From JAGVPT01 sp963827085 (lineage in GTDB: Bacteria; Bacteroidota; Ignavibacteria; UBA10030; UBA8401), in assembly GCA_963827085.1 (NCBI GenBank), contig CAWGZY010000005.1:310001-374000 (forward strand): DNA of 64,000 bases. Reading direction: 5' to 3'. The notes below the pieces were generated by a model, which made no database searches, had not been told where the DNA came from, and saw nothing but the letters and a program-made list of their open reading frames with translations. A program made the translations under genes and the position numbers. Below are positions 8,799 through 16,428 of this stretch, one piece after another (positions within the stretch are counted from its first letter, which is position 1; the number at the start of each line of letters is the position of its first letter).

Positions 8799-9067
8799 TG
8801 GGAAAAAATAACCAACAAGAGCCCTCTTCATTTATAGATTTTGCATCCTTTCAGAATGTGAGGGCGACGAAGAAGGGGAGAAAAGGAAGTGTCCTGAAAG
8901 CCGATTCCGTGGAATCGGGAACTTCAAGAAAAATTGAGGTTGAAGCTAATGAAGCTGACCAGCCGGGGATCATTCTTCACCGGAACGGGGAGATCATTGA
9001 AAGTGTCGAGGTCGTGTGTGTCTGCGGGAGGCACTCCGAAATACGTCTGGAATATGATGGCGACTAG
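8798..9067 (+). CDS. Small conserved-looking protein after cheB, unknown function
   Basis: The 89-residue product is not a family I can name. It has a hydrophilic, Lys/Ser-rich N-terminal half and a compact beta-rich C-terminal half (ILHRNGEIIESVEVVC) with a Cys-x-Cys pair (VCVCGRH), which could bind metal or be redox active. No signal peptide or membrane helix is visible. The ATG overlaps the cheB stop by one base and is preceded by aggga at 8785-8789, so it is probably translated with cheB. It ends the chemotaxis operon. A role in signalling or motor regulation is inference from position. Confidence 0.65.
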   Translation: MGKNNQQEPSSFIDFASFQNVRATKKGRKGSVLKADSVESGTSRKIEVEANEADQPGIILHRNGEIIESVEVVCVCGRHSEIRLEYDGD

Positions 9068-9163
9068 TTGCCACCTGTTTCATATTAACCATCACCTTCT
9101 TTATTCATTCTGCTCTAAGTATCCCAAATCCCCCAATCCTGAGATATTTTTCAGATTATTCTT

Positions 9164-9179
9164 TGGCATTCTTATTGTC
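9164..9179 (+). promoter_or_regulatory. Weak candidate sigma-54 promoter before the flgB operon
   Basis: TGGCATTCTTATTGTC keeps the TGGCA and TTG blocks at the correct spacing, but the -12 dinucleotide is GT and not GC, the same deviation as at 273-288. It lies 46 bases before the 51-aa reading frame and is the only promoter-like signal I find between the che and flgB operons. Confidence 0.3.
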
Positions 9180-9224
9180 GCTTAGTTTCGAAAATCGGCA
9201 AGAAGCAAGCGCAGAGAAAAGACT

Positions 9225-9380
9225 ATGGAATCGATAAGCATTAGCAAGAAAGAATTCGGAATTTTCATCGGCGTGTTTACCGCGGTGATCGCCGTTGTAG
9301 CCCTTCTCACCGGCAAACAGCGTGTTCGGCGCAACACTATGAGCCGCTACGAAGGCTGGTACGACAGCCTTGGGATTTAA
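9225..9380 (+). CDS. 51-residue single-pass membrane protein ahead of flgB
   Basis: A short open frame of 51 codons starts at ATG 9225. The product has a short polar N-terminus, one strong hydrophobic helix (about residues 12-30, FGIFIGVFTAVIAVVALLT), a basic stop-transfer patch (GKQRVRR) and an aromatic C-terminal tail (RYEGWYDSLGI). This is the layout of a type II or N-in small membrane protein. It is 46 bases before flgB and no other gene fits in this gap. I do not know a family for it, and existence as a real gene rests on topology, spacing and clean termination. Confidence 0.5.
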   Translation: MESISISKKEFGIFIGVFTAVIAVVALLTGKQRVRRNTMSRYEGWYDSLGI

Positions 9381-9426
9381 TCTTTAGAATAACAGTTTGC
9401 CCCCTCACTCTTGTGAAGGAACTGCA

Positions 9427-9855
9427 GTGAAACTTTTTGACACTACCAAAGTCCCGCTTCTCGGAAAAGCTCTGGATGTATACACGCTTCGCCAAAAAGT
9501 CATCTCTTCTAATATTGCGAACATTACCACGGTCGGGTATCGAGCGAAGAGTGTCACGTTTGAAGATCAGATCGCAGGATCGATGCGGGAAAACGTGATC
9601 AGTCCCACGGTCACAGATCAAGGCCACATTGCGGGAGCGGCGCCTGAGGCTGCTGTTGCCGGTCCGCAGATTGTGGATGCACCAGCGGAGAACTCGCTCA
9701 GCGGCGATCCACTTGCAAGCGGTCTCAACAACGTCGATATCGACAGTGAAATGGCGAATCTTGCGAAAAACCAGATTCGATTCAAATTTGCTGCTCGGCT
9801 TCTGACCGACACATTTCGCGATATCCAGGACAGCATAAGAGGATCACAATCATGA
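9427..9855 (+). CDS. flgB: Flagellar basal-body rod protein FlgB
   Basis: FlgB is a proximal rod subunit that joins the MS ring to the axial structure. The 142-residue product has the N-terminal rod motif (LRQKVISSNIANITTVGYRAKSVTFEDQ) and a C-terminal amphipathic helix (NNVDIDSEMANLAKNQIRF). GTG at 9427 is the chosen start, with aagga at 9417-9421 five bases upstream; a TTG at 9397 would add ten residues outside the family. flgC follows with a 4-base ATGA overlap. Confidence 0.92.
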   Translation: MKLFDTTKVPLLGKALDVYTLRQKVISSNIANITTVGYRAKSVTFEDQIAGSMRENVISPTVTDQGHIAGAAPEAAVAGPQIVDAPAENSLSGDPLASGLNNVDIDSEMANLAKNQIRFKFAARLLTDTFRDIQDSIRGSQS

Positions 9856-10349
9856 AAATGGACAAACTCTTTGCCGGTTTCAACATCAGCGCCATGGGCT
9901 TGACGGCACAGCGAAAAAGGATGAATGCGATCGCAAACAACATGGCGAACGCGGAAACGACCAAAACCGAAGACGGCGGACCGTATAAGCGCAAGATCGT
10001 GGTTGTAAAGGCCGGAGCGGAGCAATCATTCTCATCGACCTTAAGTTCGGTGAGTATGAAACTTTCCACTACGAACGCAGCGCACATTTCCGAAGTCAGC
10101 GAAGGGCCTGCCGCAGAAGAAACCGTAGGGGGCAGCGTTCAATCGACGGAAACGGTGGATAATTCTCCTTTCAAGATGATCTACGACCCGGGGCATCCGG
10201 ACGCAGACAAAGACGGCTACGTGAAAATGCCGAATGTTAATGTCGTAACTGAGATGGTTGATATGATTTCCGCATCACGCTCCTACGAAGCCAATGTCAC
10301 GGCAATCGACGGGGCGAAAACGATGGCCAAAGACGCATTGGAGATTTGA
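9852..10349 (+). CDS. flgC: Flagellar basal-body rod protein FlgC
   Basis: FlgC is another proximal rod protein. The 165-residue product starts with the rod motif (FNISAMGLTAQRKRMNAIANNMANAET) and ends with the conserved C-terminal segment VKMPNVNVVTEMVDMISASRSYEANV. Length is slightly above the usual 135-150 because of a loop around residues 60-105. It overlaps flgB at the start, and its stop lies two bases before the next small gene, so translation of the set is coupled. Confidence 0.94.
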   Translation: MKMDKLFAGFNISAMGLTAQRKRMNAIANNMANAETTKTEDGGPYKRKIVVVKAGAEQSFSSTLSSVSMKLSTTNAAHISEVSEGPAAEETVGGSVQSTETVDNSPFKMIYDPGHPDADKDGYVKMPNVNVVTEMVDMISASRSYEANVTAIDGAKTMAKDALEI

Positions 10350-10351
10350 CG

Positions 10352-10639
10352 ATGGAAGTGAACGATATTTCATCCTCAGCAATTCAGAATATTCAGCCGA
10401 AGAGCAACGCTCCCGCTCAGCCGGAGCAATGGCAGAAGGAACTCGAAAAGGCCGCAGAGGGCAAAGCACCGAACGCAGAGCACACGAGTCCGAGCGCGAC
10501 GCTCACGCGTGCTGAACAAACCTATTTTGAAGAACTTTTTCCGACTGCGGCGCCGGAGCTTCAAGCATACACGTTGTACAAGCAGGATGGTTCCCGATCC
10601 GCTTCGTCTTTAGGCACCGTTGTCGATCGTAAAGGATAA
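10352..10639 (+). CDS. Small unknown protein between flgC and fliE
   Basis: The 95-residue product has a Gln/Pro/Ala-rich, probably disordered N-terminal half and a more ordered C-terminal half. The latter contains LTRAEQTYFEELFP, then a helix (ELQAYTLY) and KQDGSRSASSLGTVVDRKG. I do not recognise a named family. ggag at 10340-10343 stands eight bases before the ATG; a TTG at 10346 would add two residues. The placement between two rod genes that almost always adjoin suggests a rod or export accessory, such as a small secreted axial component or chaperone, but that is inference. Confidence 0.6.
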   Translation: MEVNDISSSAIQNIQPKSNAPAQPEQWQKELEKAAEGKAPNAEHTSPSATLTRAEQTYFEELFPTAAPELQAYTLYKQDGSRSASSLGTVVDRKG

Positions 10640-10643
10640 CGCG

Positions 10644-10952
10644 ATGAAACTTAATCAGGCCTTGACACTCCTGCCGAATATCGGCGGCCCTACCAGCGGC
10701 AGTGAGGTCAACAACGCTCTAAAGGAATCGGGCGCGTCGTTTGGCCAAACACTCACGCAGGCGATCTCGGATGTGAACGATCTGCAATCCCAGGCCGGGA
10801 AGGCTGTTGAGAGCATGGTGGCCGGCGAAGGCACTGACCTCCACGATGTGATGATCGCCGTCGAAAAGGCGCGCACAAGCTTCGACCTGCTCATGGAGAT
10901 CCGCAATAAGACTATCGACATGTACCAAGAAATAATGAGAATCCAGGTTTAG
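10644..10952 (+). CDS. fliE: Flagellar hook-basal body complex protein FliE
   Basis: FliE links the MS ring to the proximal rod and gates export. The 102-residue product matches the family in length and has the typical C-terminal helix: SGASFGQTLTQAISDVNDLQSQAGKAVESMVAGEGTDLHDVMIAVEKARTSF can be read across two adjacent blocks, with the diagnostic LHDVMIAVEKA piece. The ATG at 10644 is chosen over an upstream in-frame start because aaagga at 10631-10636 is well placed. fliF follows three bases after its stop. Confidence 0.92.
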   Translation: MKLNQALTLLPNIGGPTSGSEVNNALKESGASFGQTLTQAISDVNDLQSQAGKAVESMVAGEGTDLHDVMIAVEKARTSFDLLMEIRNKTIDMYQEIMRIQV

Positions 10953-10955
10953 CGC

Positions 10956-12494
10956 ATGGCAGAGACCCAATCAGTCAACCAGCTCACCCAATTTTTCCGC
11001 AGGCTTACGTTCAGGCAGCGTGTCATGTTCGGCACAGTTGCGGTGGTCGCGGGCATTGCAATTTCCAGCCTTGTCAGTGTCGTCAATCGTCCTTCGTACG
11101 CAACGCTCTTCAGCAACGTCAGCCCTCAGGATGCGTCAAAAATCGTCGACAAACTGAAGGAAAAGAACGTTCCATATTCGCTCGAGGACGGTGGAAGATC
11201 CATCCTTGTGCCGAAGCAGCAAGTCTATGATTTGCGGCTGTCGCTTGCCGGGGACGGCCTCCCGCAATCGAGCGTTATTGGGTACGAGATTTTTGACAGG
11301 ACAAACTTAGGGATATCCGATTTTGTGCAGAAGATCAACTACCGGCGTGCTCTCGAAGGAGAACTTGCACGGACAATATTGGAGCTGGAAGAAGTCGAAG
11401 GCGCCCGCGTCCATATCGTCGTACCGGAGAAGGCACTCTTTAAGGAAGATGAGAAGACCGCGACGGCCTCGGTTGTTCTCAAATTGAAATCCGGCAAACC
11501 GTTGCGGCAGGAAACGATTCAGAGTATTTCTCACCTGGTGGCCAGCAGTGTAGAAGGGTTGGAATCGAATAATGTTACGATCGTCGACTCCCGCGGGGTT
11601 CTCTTGTCGGAAAGCACAAAACCGAATTCGTTGACGGCGCTCAGCTCGACACAATATGAACTCCAGCAAAAGGTGGAAGCGTATCTTTCCCAAAAGGCGC
11701 AGGGACTTTTAGAGGGCGTTGTTGGTACGGGGAATGCTCTGGTGCAGGTGAACGCAGATTTGGACTTTACACAGGCGGAACGGAATCTCGAGCAGTACGA
11801 CCCTGAAAATACCGCAGTGCGCAGCGAGCAGACATCCGAAGAAAAAAGCTCGCTGAGCGATTCTCTTCCACCCTCTACACACACCAGCTCGGTGACGAAC
11901 TACGAGGTCAATAAAACCGTCGAACACATCGTTGAAAGCGTCGGCTCGGTCAAACGATTGTCCGTTGCGGCGATGATTAACGGAACGCAGAAAACGGTGG
12001 AGAAAAACGGCGTGAAGTCTTCCGAATATGTTCCGCTCAAACAGGACGAAATTAATCAGCTCACAGATATCGTAAAACGGGCAGTCGGATACACCCCGCA
12101 GCGAAATGACGAAATATCGGTCGTCAACCTGCAGTTCGGAAATGCACTGCAGCAGGACGACTTGGTCTACAAAGACCAGCCGTCCACGAACTGGTACGAC
12201 ATAGGCGAAAAAGGCCTCCTTGTCGGGTTCATGCTTGCAGCGCTTTTCATCATCAGATCTCTTGTCAATAAGACCGTTGTGCATTCGAGAGATCTCGATC
12301 CGGCGCTTGAGCTCCGGACTGCCGAGGGGGTTTTAGTCTCGAAGAAGGCCGCGATACGCCTTCCGTCTCCTGAAGAAGAAATCTCCGAAGATGCACTGCT
12401 CCGGGCTGAAAAAAGAAAGCGCATCACCGAGTACGTAACAGAAAAGCCCGATGATGCTGCGCGGTTGCTCAAAGTGTGGTTGGCAGAAGAATAA
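10956..12494 (+). CDS. fliF: Flagellar MS-ring protein FliF
   Basis: FliF builds the membrane ring that is the base of the rod and rotor. The 512-residue protein has the first membrane helix near residues 25-45 (VMFGTVAVVAGIAISSLVSVV), the YscJ/FliF ring-building domains (about 45-300) with the ARVHIVVPEKALF segment, a disordered Ser/Thr-rich stretch, and a second membrane helix near 415-435 (LLVGFMLAALFIIRSLV). The C-terminal tail ends in KPDDAARLLKVWLAEE, the FliG-binding element. The gene lies directly between fliE and fliG in the standard order. Confidence 0.95.
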   Translation: MAETQSVNQLTQFFRRLTFRQRVMFGTVAVVAGIAISSLVSVVNRPSYATLFSNVSPQDASKIVDKLKEKNVPYSLEDGGRSILVPKQQVYDLRLSLAGDGLPQSSVIGYEIFDRTNLGISDFVQKINYRRALEGELARTILELEEVEGARVHIVVPEKALFKEDEKTATASVVLKLKSGKPLRQETIQSISHLVASSVEGLESNNVTIVDSRGVLLSESTKPNSLTALSSTQYELQQKVEAYLSQKAQGLLEGVVGTGNALVQVNADLDFTQAERNLEQYDPENTAVRSEQTSEEKSSLSDSLPPSTHTSSVTNYEVNKTVEHIVESVGSVKRLSVAAMINGTQKTVEKNGVKSSEYVPLKQDEINQLTDIVKRAVGYTPQRNDEISVVNLQFGNALQQDDLVYKDQPSTNWYDIGEKGLLVGFMLAALFIIRSLVNKTVVHSRDLDPALELRTAEGVLVSKKAAIRLPSPEEEISEDALLRAEKRKRITEYVTEKPDDAARLLKVWLAEE

Positions 12495-12509
12495 TCGTAA
12501 ACGAGAAAC

Positions 12510-13520
12510 ATGCCAGAAACTCAATTATCAAGCAGACAAAAAGCGGCGTTACTCGTGCTTTCACTCGACGTCGAAGCGGCAACGCGAATCATGCGCAAGC
12601 TGACCCAGCAGGAAATAGAAGACCTGACTCTGGAGATCACCAATGTTCGAGGCGTACCTTCGCAAGTCATCGACAACGTCTCGGACGAGTTTCACCAGCT
12701 CATCATCGCCCAGCAATATGTTGTCCAGGGAGGGTTGGATTACGCCCAGCAATTGCTCGAGCACACGCTCGGTTTTGCCAAAGCCGCCGACGTTCTGGAA
12801 AAGGTGAAAGTACTCTCTCACGTGACGGGCTTCGATATGCTGAAGAAGGCGGATCCGAAGCAGCTTGCCGGATTCCTCCAAAAAGAACATCCCCAGACCA
12901 TCGCTCTTATTCTCTCAAACCTCAGTCCCGAACAAACGGCCCAGGTACTTTCCGAGTTCGCAGACGACCTGCGGAACGATGTCACGTTCAGGATCTCAAC
13001 ATTGGGCAAGGTGAACCCGGCGCTCCTTTCGGAAATGGAAGACGTGCTCGAAGATATCGCGGAAGCGGAGATTAGCCAGAGCATGAGCTCGCTTGGGGGG
13101 ACAAAATCAGTCGCGGCAATCCTCAATCGGTGTAGCACCGCCGAGGCAAAAGTCATCCTCGAGAGCATCGAGCAAAAAAATCCCCAACTTGCCGGAGAGA
13201 TCAAACGGCTGATGTTCCTCTTTGAGGATTTGCTTTTTGTGGACGATAAAGGCATTCAACGCATTCTTCGCGAGGTGGACAAGAAGGATCTGGCGATGTC
13301 GATGAAGGTCTCGGAAGATAAATTGAAACAAAAGATTTTCAGCAATATGTCCGAGAGAGCTCAGGAACTCCTGAAAGAAGAATTGCAGTACATGGGTCCC
13401 GTTCGTCTCAAAGATGTCGAAATGGCGCAGACGCGCATCGTCGAGATCGTGAAACAACTTGAAGATCAAGGCGAGATTGTTGTGGCAGGAAGAGGCGGCA
13501 AGGAGGAAGTGTTTGTCTGA
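12510..13520 (+). CDS. fliG: Flagellar motor switch protein FliG
   Basis: FliG is the rotor protein that contacts the stator and the switch proteins. The 336-residue product shows the N-terminal FliF-binding domain (SRQKAALLVLSLDVEAA), the middle domain with the EHPQTIALILSNL motif that binds FliM, and the C-terminal torque helix (FLFEDLLFVDDKGIQRILREVD) with its alternating charged residues. Length is normal for the family. The 3' end overlaps the proposed fliH start, and its last codons contain the fliH Shine-Dalgarno sequence. Confidence 0.96.
   Translation: MPETQLSSRQKAALLVLSLDVEAATRIMRKLTQQEIEDLTLEITNVRGVPSQVIDNVSDEFHQLIIAQQYVVQGGLDYAQQLLEHTLGFAKAADVLEKVKVLSHVTGFDMLKKADPKQLAGFLQKEHPQTIALILSNLSPEQTAQVLSEFADDLRNDVTFRISTLGKVNPALLSEMEDVLEDIAEAEISQSMSSLGGTKSVAAILNRCSTAEAKVILESIEQKNPQLAGEIKRLMFLFEDLLFVDDKGIQRILREVDKKDLAMSMKVSEDKLKQKIFSNMSERAQELLKEELQYMGPVRLKDVEMAQTRIVEIVKQLEDQGEIVVAGRGGKEEVFV
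13501..13506 (+). promoter_or_regulatory. Shine-Dalgarno AGGAGG that fixes the fliH start at TTG 13513
   Basis: A full AGGAGG inside the last fliG codons stands six bases before TTG 13513. This is the only initiation codon in the fliH frame at good spacing from it, and it yields a normal FliH length. An upstream in-frame start at 13459 would add 18 residues read out of frame through fliG. Confidence 0.6.
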
Positions 13521-14259
13521 GATTATCAAATTGCACAAGCCCGCAGGGCGTGCCCATTTAACGCGACATGAGGTGAGTAATCTCCCGTTCCCGGAACTCA
13601 CGCCCAACTATGACGATGTCCCGGCAGACTCGCGTGAAACGCCTGCAGCCCTCGTCGATGAAGAGATGGTTCCAACGGTCTTGATGAAACGGAGAGCGAT
13701 TGAAGGCGACGGGATGATTCAGCGCTCGCTCGACAATGAATACAAACGAGGTTTTGACGACGGATGCCGATCGGTTGAAAAAAGGATGCGCGAAGAATTT
13801 GAAATACGTGTGAGCGATGAACGGAAGAAGACTACCCTCAAGGTCATCGTTCAGCTCGAATCCCTTATGGAGAATATTCGAAAAGAATTCTTCAATCTGC
13901 AGCAAAGATCCGAGGAGATCGTCATCCGTTTTACGCTTGCAGTCGCGGAACAGATTCTGCGCAGGGAGGTCATCCTTGATAATACGGTGGTGCTTCAACA
14001 GATCAAGGAAGGTTTGCGGCGGGTTCTTGGGGTTGACCACATTAAAGTCCGTGTCAATCCGATTGACGAAGCGATGGTCAGGGAACACCGCGCCTCCGTT
14101 GCTTCGGGATCCGATTCGCTGCGCGACATGCTTATCGAAGCCGATGAAAAGGTCGAGCGCGGGGGATGTATCCTCGAGAGCGATTCCGGAAACGTGGACG
14201 TTCGCATATCAACGCAATTGAAAAAAATCGAGTCTGCTTTACTCGAGAACACACAATGA
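13513..14259 (+). CDS. fliH: Flagellar export regulator FliH
   Basis: FliH binds the export ATPase FliI and brings it to the export gate. The 248-residue product from TTG 13513 has an acidic, proline-rich N-terminal tail, a long charged coiled coil (about 75-135, DNEYKRGFDDGCRSVEKRM onward) and the C-terminal FliH/YscL domain (AVAEQILRREVILDN, HIKVRVNPID, then SDSGNVDVRISTQLKKIE). Sequence identity in this family is always low, so the call rests on these segments plus position between fliG and fliI. The stop overlaps the fliI start as ATGA. Confidence 0.88.
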   Translation: MSEIIKLHKPAGRAHLTRHEVSNLPFPELTPNYDDVPADSRETPAALVDEEMVPTVLMKRRAIEGDGMIQRSLDNEYKRGFDDGCRSVEKRMREEFEIRVSDERKKTTLKVIVQLESLMENIRKEFFNLQQRSEEIVIRFTLAVAEQILRREVILDNTVVLQQIKEGLRRVLGVDHIKVRVNPIDEAMVREHRASVASGSDSLRDMLIEADEKVERGGCILESDSGNVDVRISTQLKKIESALLENTQ

Positions 14260-15677
14260 TGAGAAATTCTAACATCCCGGACGTATTGGACGACCTCATG
14301 AACCAGGAGACTCGCATTGCGAACGAGAGCGGACGTGGCGGACTTGAGGGAAGGAAGTACGATCTTTTTAATAATTTCGACGGCTATCTTGCCAAACTCC
14401 GCAACCTCGACCTGATCAAGGTCAACGGGCGCGTTACGCAGGTGATCGGGTTGGTGATCGAATCGATCGGACCGAACTCATCGCTCGGCGAGGTGTGCAT
14501 CGTCAAATCGAAGGGGGGAGAGGATGTTTGTCTCTCCGAAGTGGTCGGCTTTAGGAATAACAGAGTCCTCTCAATGGTCCTCGGAGAAGCAAACAGAGTG
14601 AGCCCCGGCAGCGAAATTGTCGCGACCGGGAGGACGCTGTCGGTGGGCGTAGGCGACGTACTCCTTGGACGGGTCATCGACGGGCTCGGACAGCCTATCG
14701 ACGGCAAGGGGCCTCTGCAAACAACTGAAACCCGATCGATCTACAATGCTCCACCAAGCCCCCTCGATCGACGGCGCATCACCGAACCGATCGTGACCGG
14801 GATTCGATCTATTGACTCACTTCTGTCGTGCGGCAAAGGACAGCGAATAGGGATCTTTGCAGGGAGCGGAGTCGGGAAAAGTGTGACGCTCGGAATGATC
14901 GCACGGGACACGAGTGCAGACGTTAACGTTATTGCCCTGGTCGGCGAGCGTGGAAGAGAAGTCGGCGAATTTCTCGACCGTGAACTAGGCGTAGAAGGGC
15001 TGAAGCGTTCTGTGGTTGTCGTCGCAACGAGCGACCAGGCTGCATTAATACGGATCAAGGCCGCATTCATGGCAACAAGTATCGCTGAATATTTTCGCGA
15101 TCAAGGGAAAGACGTTATGCTCCTGATGGATTCCGTGACGCGTCTCGCAATGTCTCAGCGCGAAGTCGGGCTTGCAATCGGCGAACCGCCGACAACAAAA
15201 GGATACACGCCATCGGTGTTCGCGATTCTTCCCAAACTTCTGGAGCGGGCGGGGAATGCAAAAAAAGGAAGCATTACGGGTCTCTACACAGTCCTCGTGG
15301 AAGGGGACGATATGAATGAGCCTGTGGCAGATGCGGTCCGTTCGATCTTAGACGGCCATATCGTTCTTTCCCGCCGGCTTGCGTCGGCAGGACATTATCC
15401 GGCGATCGATGTCCTGGAGAGCGTCAGCAGAGTGATGCCGGCGATTACGACACCCGAGCATAGGCACGCAGCCCAGCGTTTACTGGATATGATGGCAACC
15501 TATCGCGAGGCGGAAGACCTTATCAATATCGGTGCGTATGTGAAAGGGAGCAATCCGCGTATCGATGTTGCAGTCTCGAAAATTGAAGCAATCAGGACAT
15601 TTCTTCGTCAGGCTCCTGACGAAAAAGAAGACATGACAGAGAGCATCCAGCGGCTTATTTCGCTGATGAAAACGTAA
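14256..15677 (+). CDS. fliI: Flagellum-specific ATP synthase FliI
   Basis: FliI is the hexameric ATPase of the flagellar type III export apparatus. The 473-residue product contains the Walker A loop GIFAGSGVGKS, the catalytic-Glu region ALVGERGREVGEF, Walker B VMLLMDSVTRLAMSQRE and the EPPTTKGYTPSVF segment typical of FliI/SctN. The frame is open upstream to 14166, but the ATG at 14256 overlapping the fliH stop gives the expected length. A later ATG at 14298 is a less likely start. The N-terminal 40 residues are more charged than in E. coli FliI. Confidence 0.95.
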   Translation: MMRNSNIPDVLDDLMNQETRIANESGRGGLEGRKYDLFNNFDGYLAKLRNLDLIKVNGRVTQVIGLVIESIGPNSSLGEVCIVKSKGGEDVCLSEVVGFRNNRVLSMVLGEANRVSPGSEIVATGRTLSVGVGDVLLGRVIDGLGQPIDGKGPLQTTETRSIYNAPPSPLDRRRITEPIVTGIRSIDSLLSCGKGQRIGIFAGSGVGKSVTLGMIARDTSADVNVIALVGERGREVGEFLDRELGVEGLKRSVVVVATSDQAALIRIKAAFMATSIAEYFRDQGKDVMLLMDSVTRLAMSQREVGLAIGEPPTTKGYTPSVFAILPKLLERAGNAKKGSITGLYTVLVEGDDMNEPVADAVRSILDGHIVLSRRLASAGHYPAIDVLESVSRVMPAITTPEHRHAAQRLLDMMATYREAEDLINIGAYVKGSNPRIDVAVSKIEAIRTFLRQAPDEKEDMTESIQRLISLMKT

Positions 15678-15678
15678 A

Positions 15679-15780
15679 ATGAGCCAATCGACAATTTCTA
15701 CTGGGATCATCATAAATGGAGTTGAGTGTTCAGAGAATATGCGCTTTGAATTCTCCGGAGTGAGGTGGGATATCCTATGA
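15679..15780 (+). CDS. Possible 33-residue micro-protein between fliI and fliJ
   Basis: An ATG one base after the fliI stop opens a 33-codon frame (MSQSTISTGIIINGVECSEN at the start) that ends in a TGA overlapping the next ATG as ATGA. Both junctions have the tight spacing used by all genes in this operon, which is the main argument for reality. No Shine-Dalgarno is evident, so it would depend on reinitiation after fliI. The product has no recognisable domain. Chance cannot be excluded at this length. Confidence 0.3.
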   Translation: MSQSTISTGIIINGVECSENMRFEFSGVRWDIL

Positions 15781-15941
15781 CAATCACAACGATCTGTATC
15801 GCCTACTTTGTTATCGTTCTGAGCCTAACGCGGCTCGTTCATGTTCTTCGCGCACAGGAACACAGGATGAGGGAAAACCACGACGCGGTGATTTCGAGTA
15901 TCGCACCGGGTGCGGAAGATGATTCAAAAGCCGCGGCGTGA
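15777..15941 (+). CDS. 54-residue single-pass membrane protein between fliI and fliJ
   Basis: A 54-codon frame starts at ATG 15777 after a purine-rich gaggtggga at 15762-15770. The product has an N-terminal hydrophobic helix (about residues 3-18, ITTICIAYFVIVLSL) followed by a basic, charged cytoplasmic-looking tail (RLVHVLRAQEHRMRE) and a hydrophilic end. No family is known to me. It lies in the 313-base gap between fliI and fliJ, which most flagellar operons do not have, and its start is coupled to the preceding 33-codon frame. Confidence 0.45.
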   Translation: MTITTICIAYFVIVLSLTRLVHVLRAQEHRMRENHDAVISSIAPGAEDDSKAAA

Positions 15942-15990
15942 AGAAATATAAATTCAATGTCATCATAATCAATTTTTTGCGGTGAAATCC

Positions 15991-16425
15991 ATGCAATTAG
16001 TAGACACCGGTCTAGCAACAGTCCTCAAAGTGAAAAAATACCAGGAGAAAAAGGCGCACGAGGAGCTGGTTCACCTTCTTCATTCTAAAGACTTGGAACA
16101 AGCAGCGCTCTCCGATCTGAATGACCGGAGAGAGAATGCAATGACGGAAGCGGTTCGGGTTTCTAGATCCAGAGCGTTGGAATTGCAGACGAGCCGTGCT
16201 TTTCTGAAGACCCTCTCAACTGAAATCCGGCAAAAAGAAAGGAAAGTCGACGAAATTCAGGATCGGGCAAACGACAAGCGATCAGAACTCGTCGAGCGAA
16301 CACAGGCTAAACAAATGGTTGAAAACCTGGATCAACGGCGCCAGGCGGAAATTGTGAAAGAAGCTGACCGAAAAGAACAGCGCCTCATCGACGTGTTGGC
16401 ACAACGAGTGACGAAGGAATTGTAA
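15991..16425 (+). CDS. fliJ: Flagellar export chaperone FliJ
   Basis: FliJ stimulates the FliI ATPase and escorts export chaperones. The 144-residue product is a continuous, highly charged coiled coil with no membrane segment, as expected for FliJ, and begins with the typical TVLKVKKYQEKKA heptads. I chose ATG 15991 because ggtga at 15981-15985 acts as its ribosome site; the GTG within that site at 15982 is in frame and less likely. Sequence is weakly conserved in this family, so position after fliI carries much of the weight. Confidence 0.8.
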   Translation: MQLVDTGLATVLKVKKYQEKKAHEELVHLLHSKDLEQAALSDLNDRRENAMTEAVRVSRSRALELQTSRAFLKTLSTEIRQKERKVDEIQDRANDKRSELVERTQAKQMVENLDQRRQAEIVKEADRKEQRLIDVLAQRVTKEL

Positions 16426-16428
16426 AAA

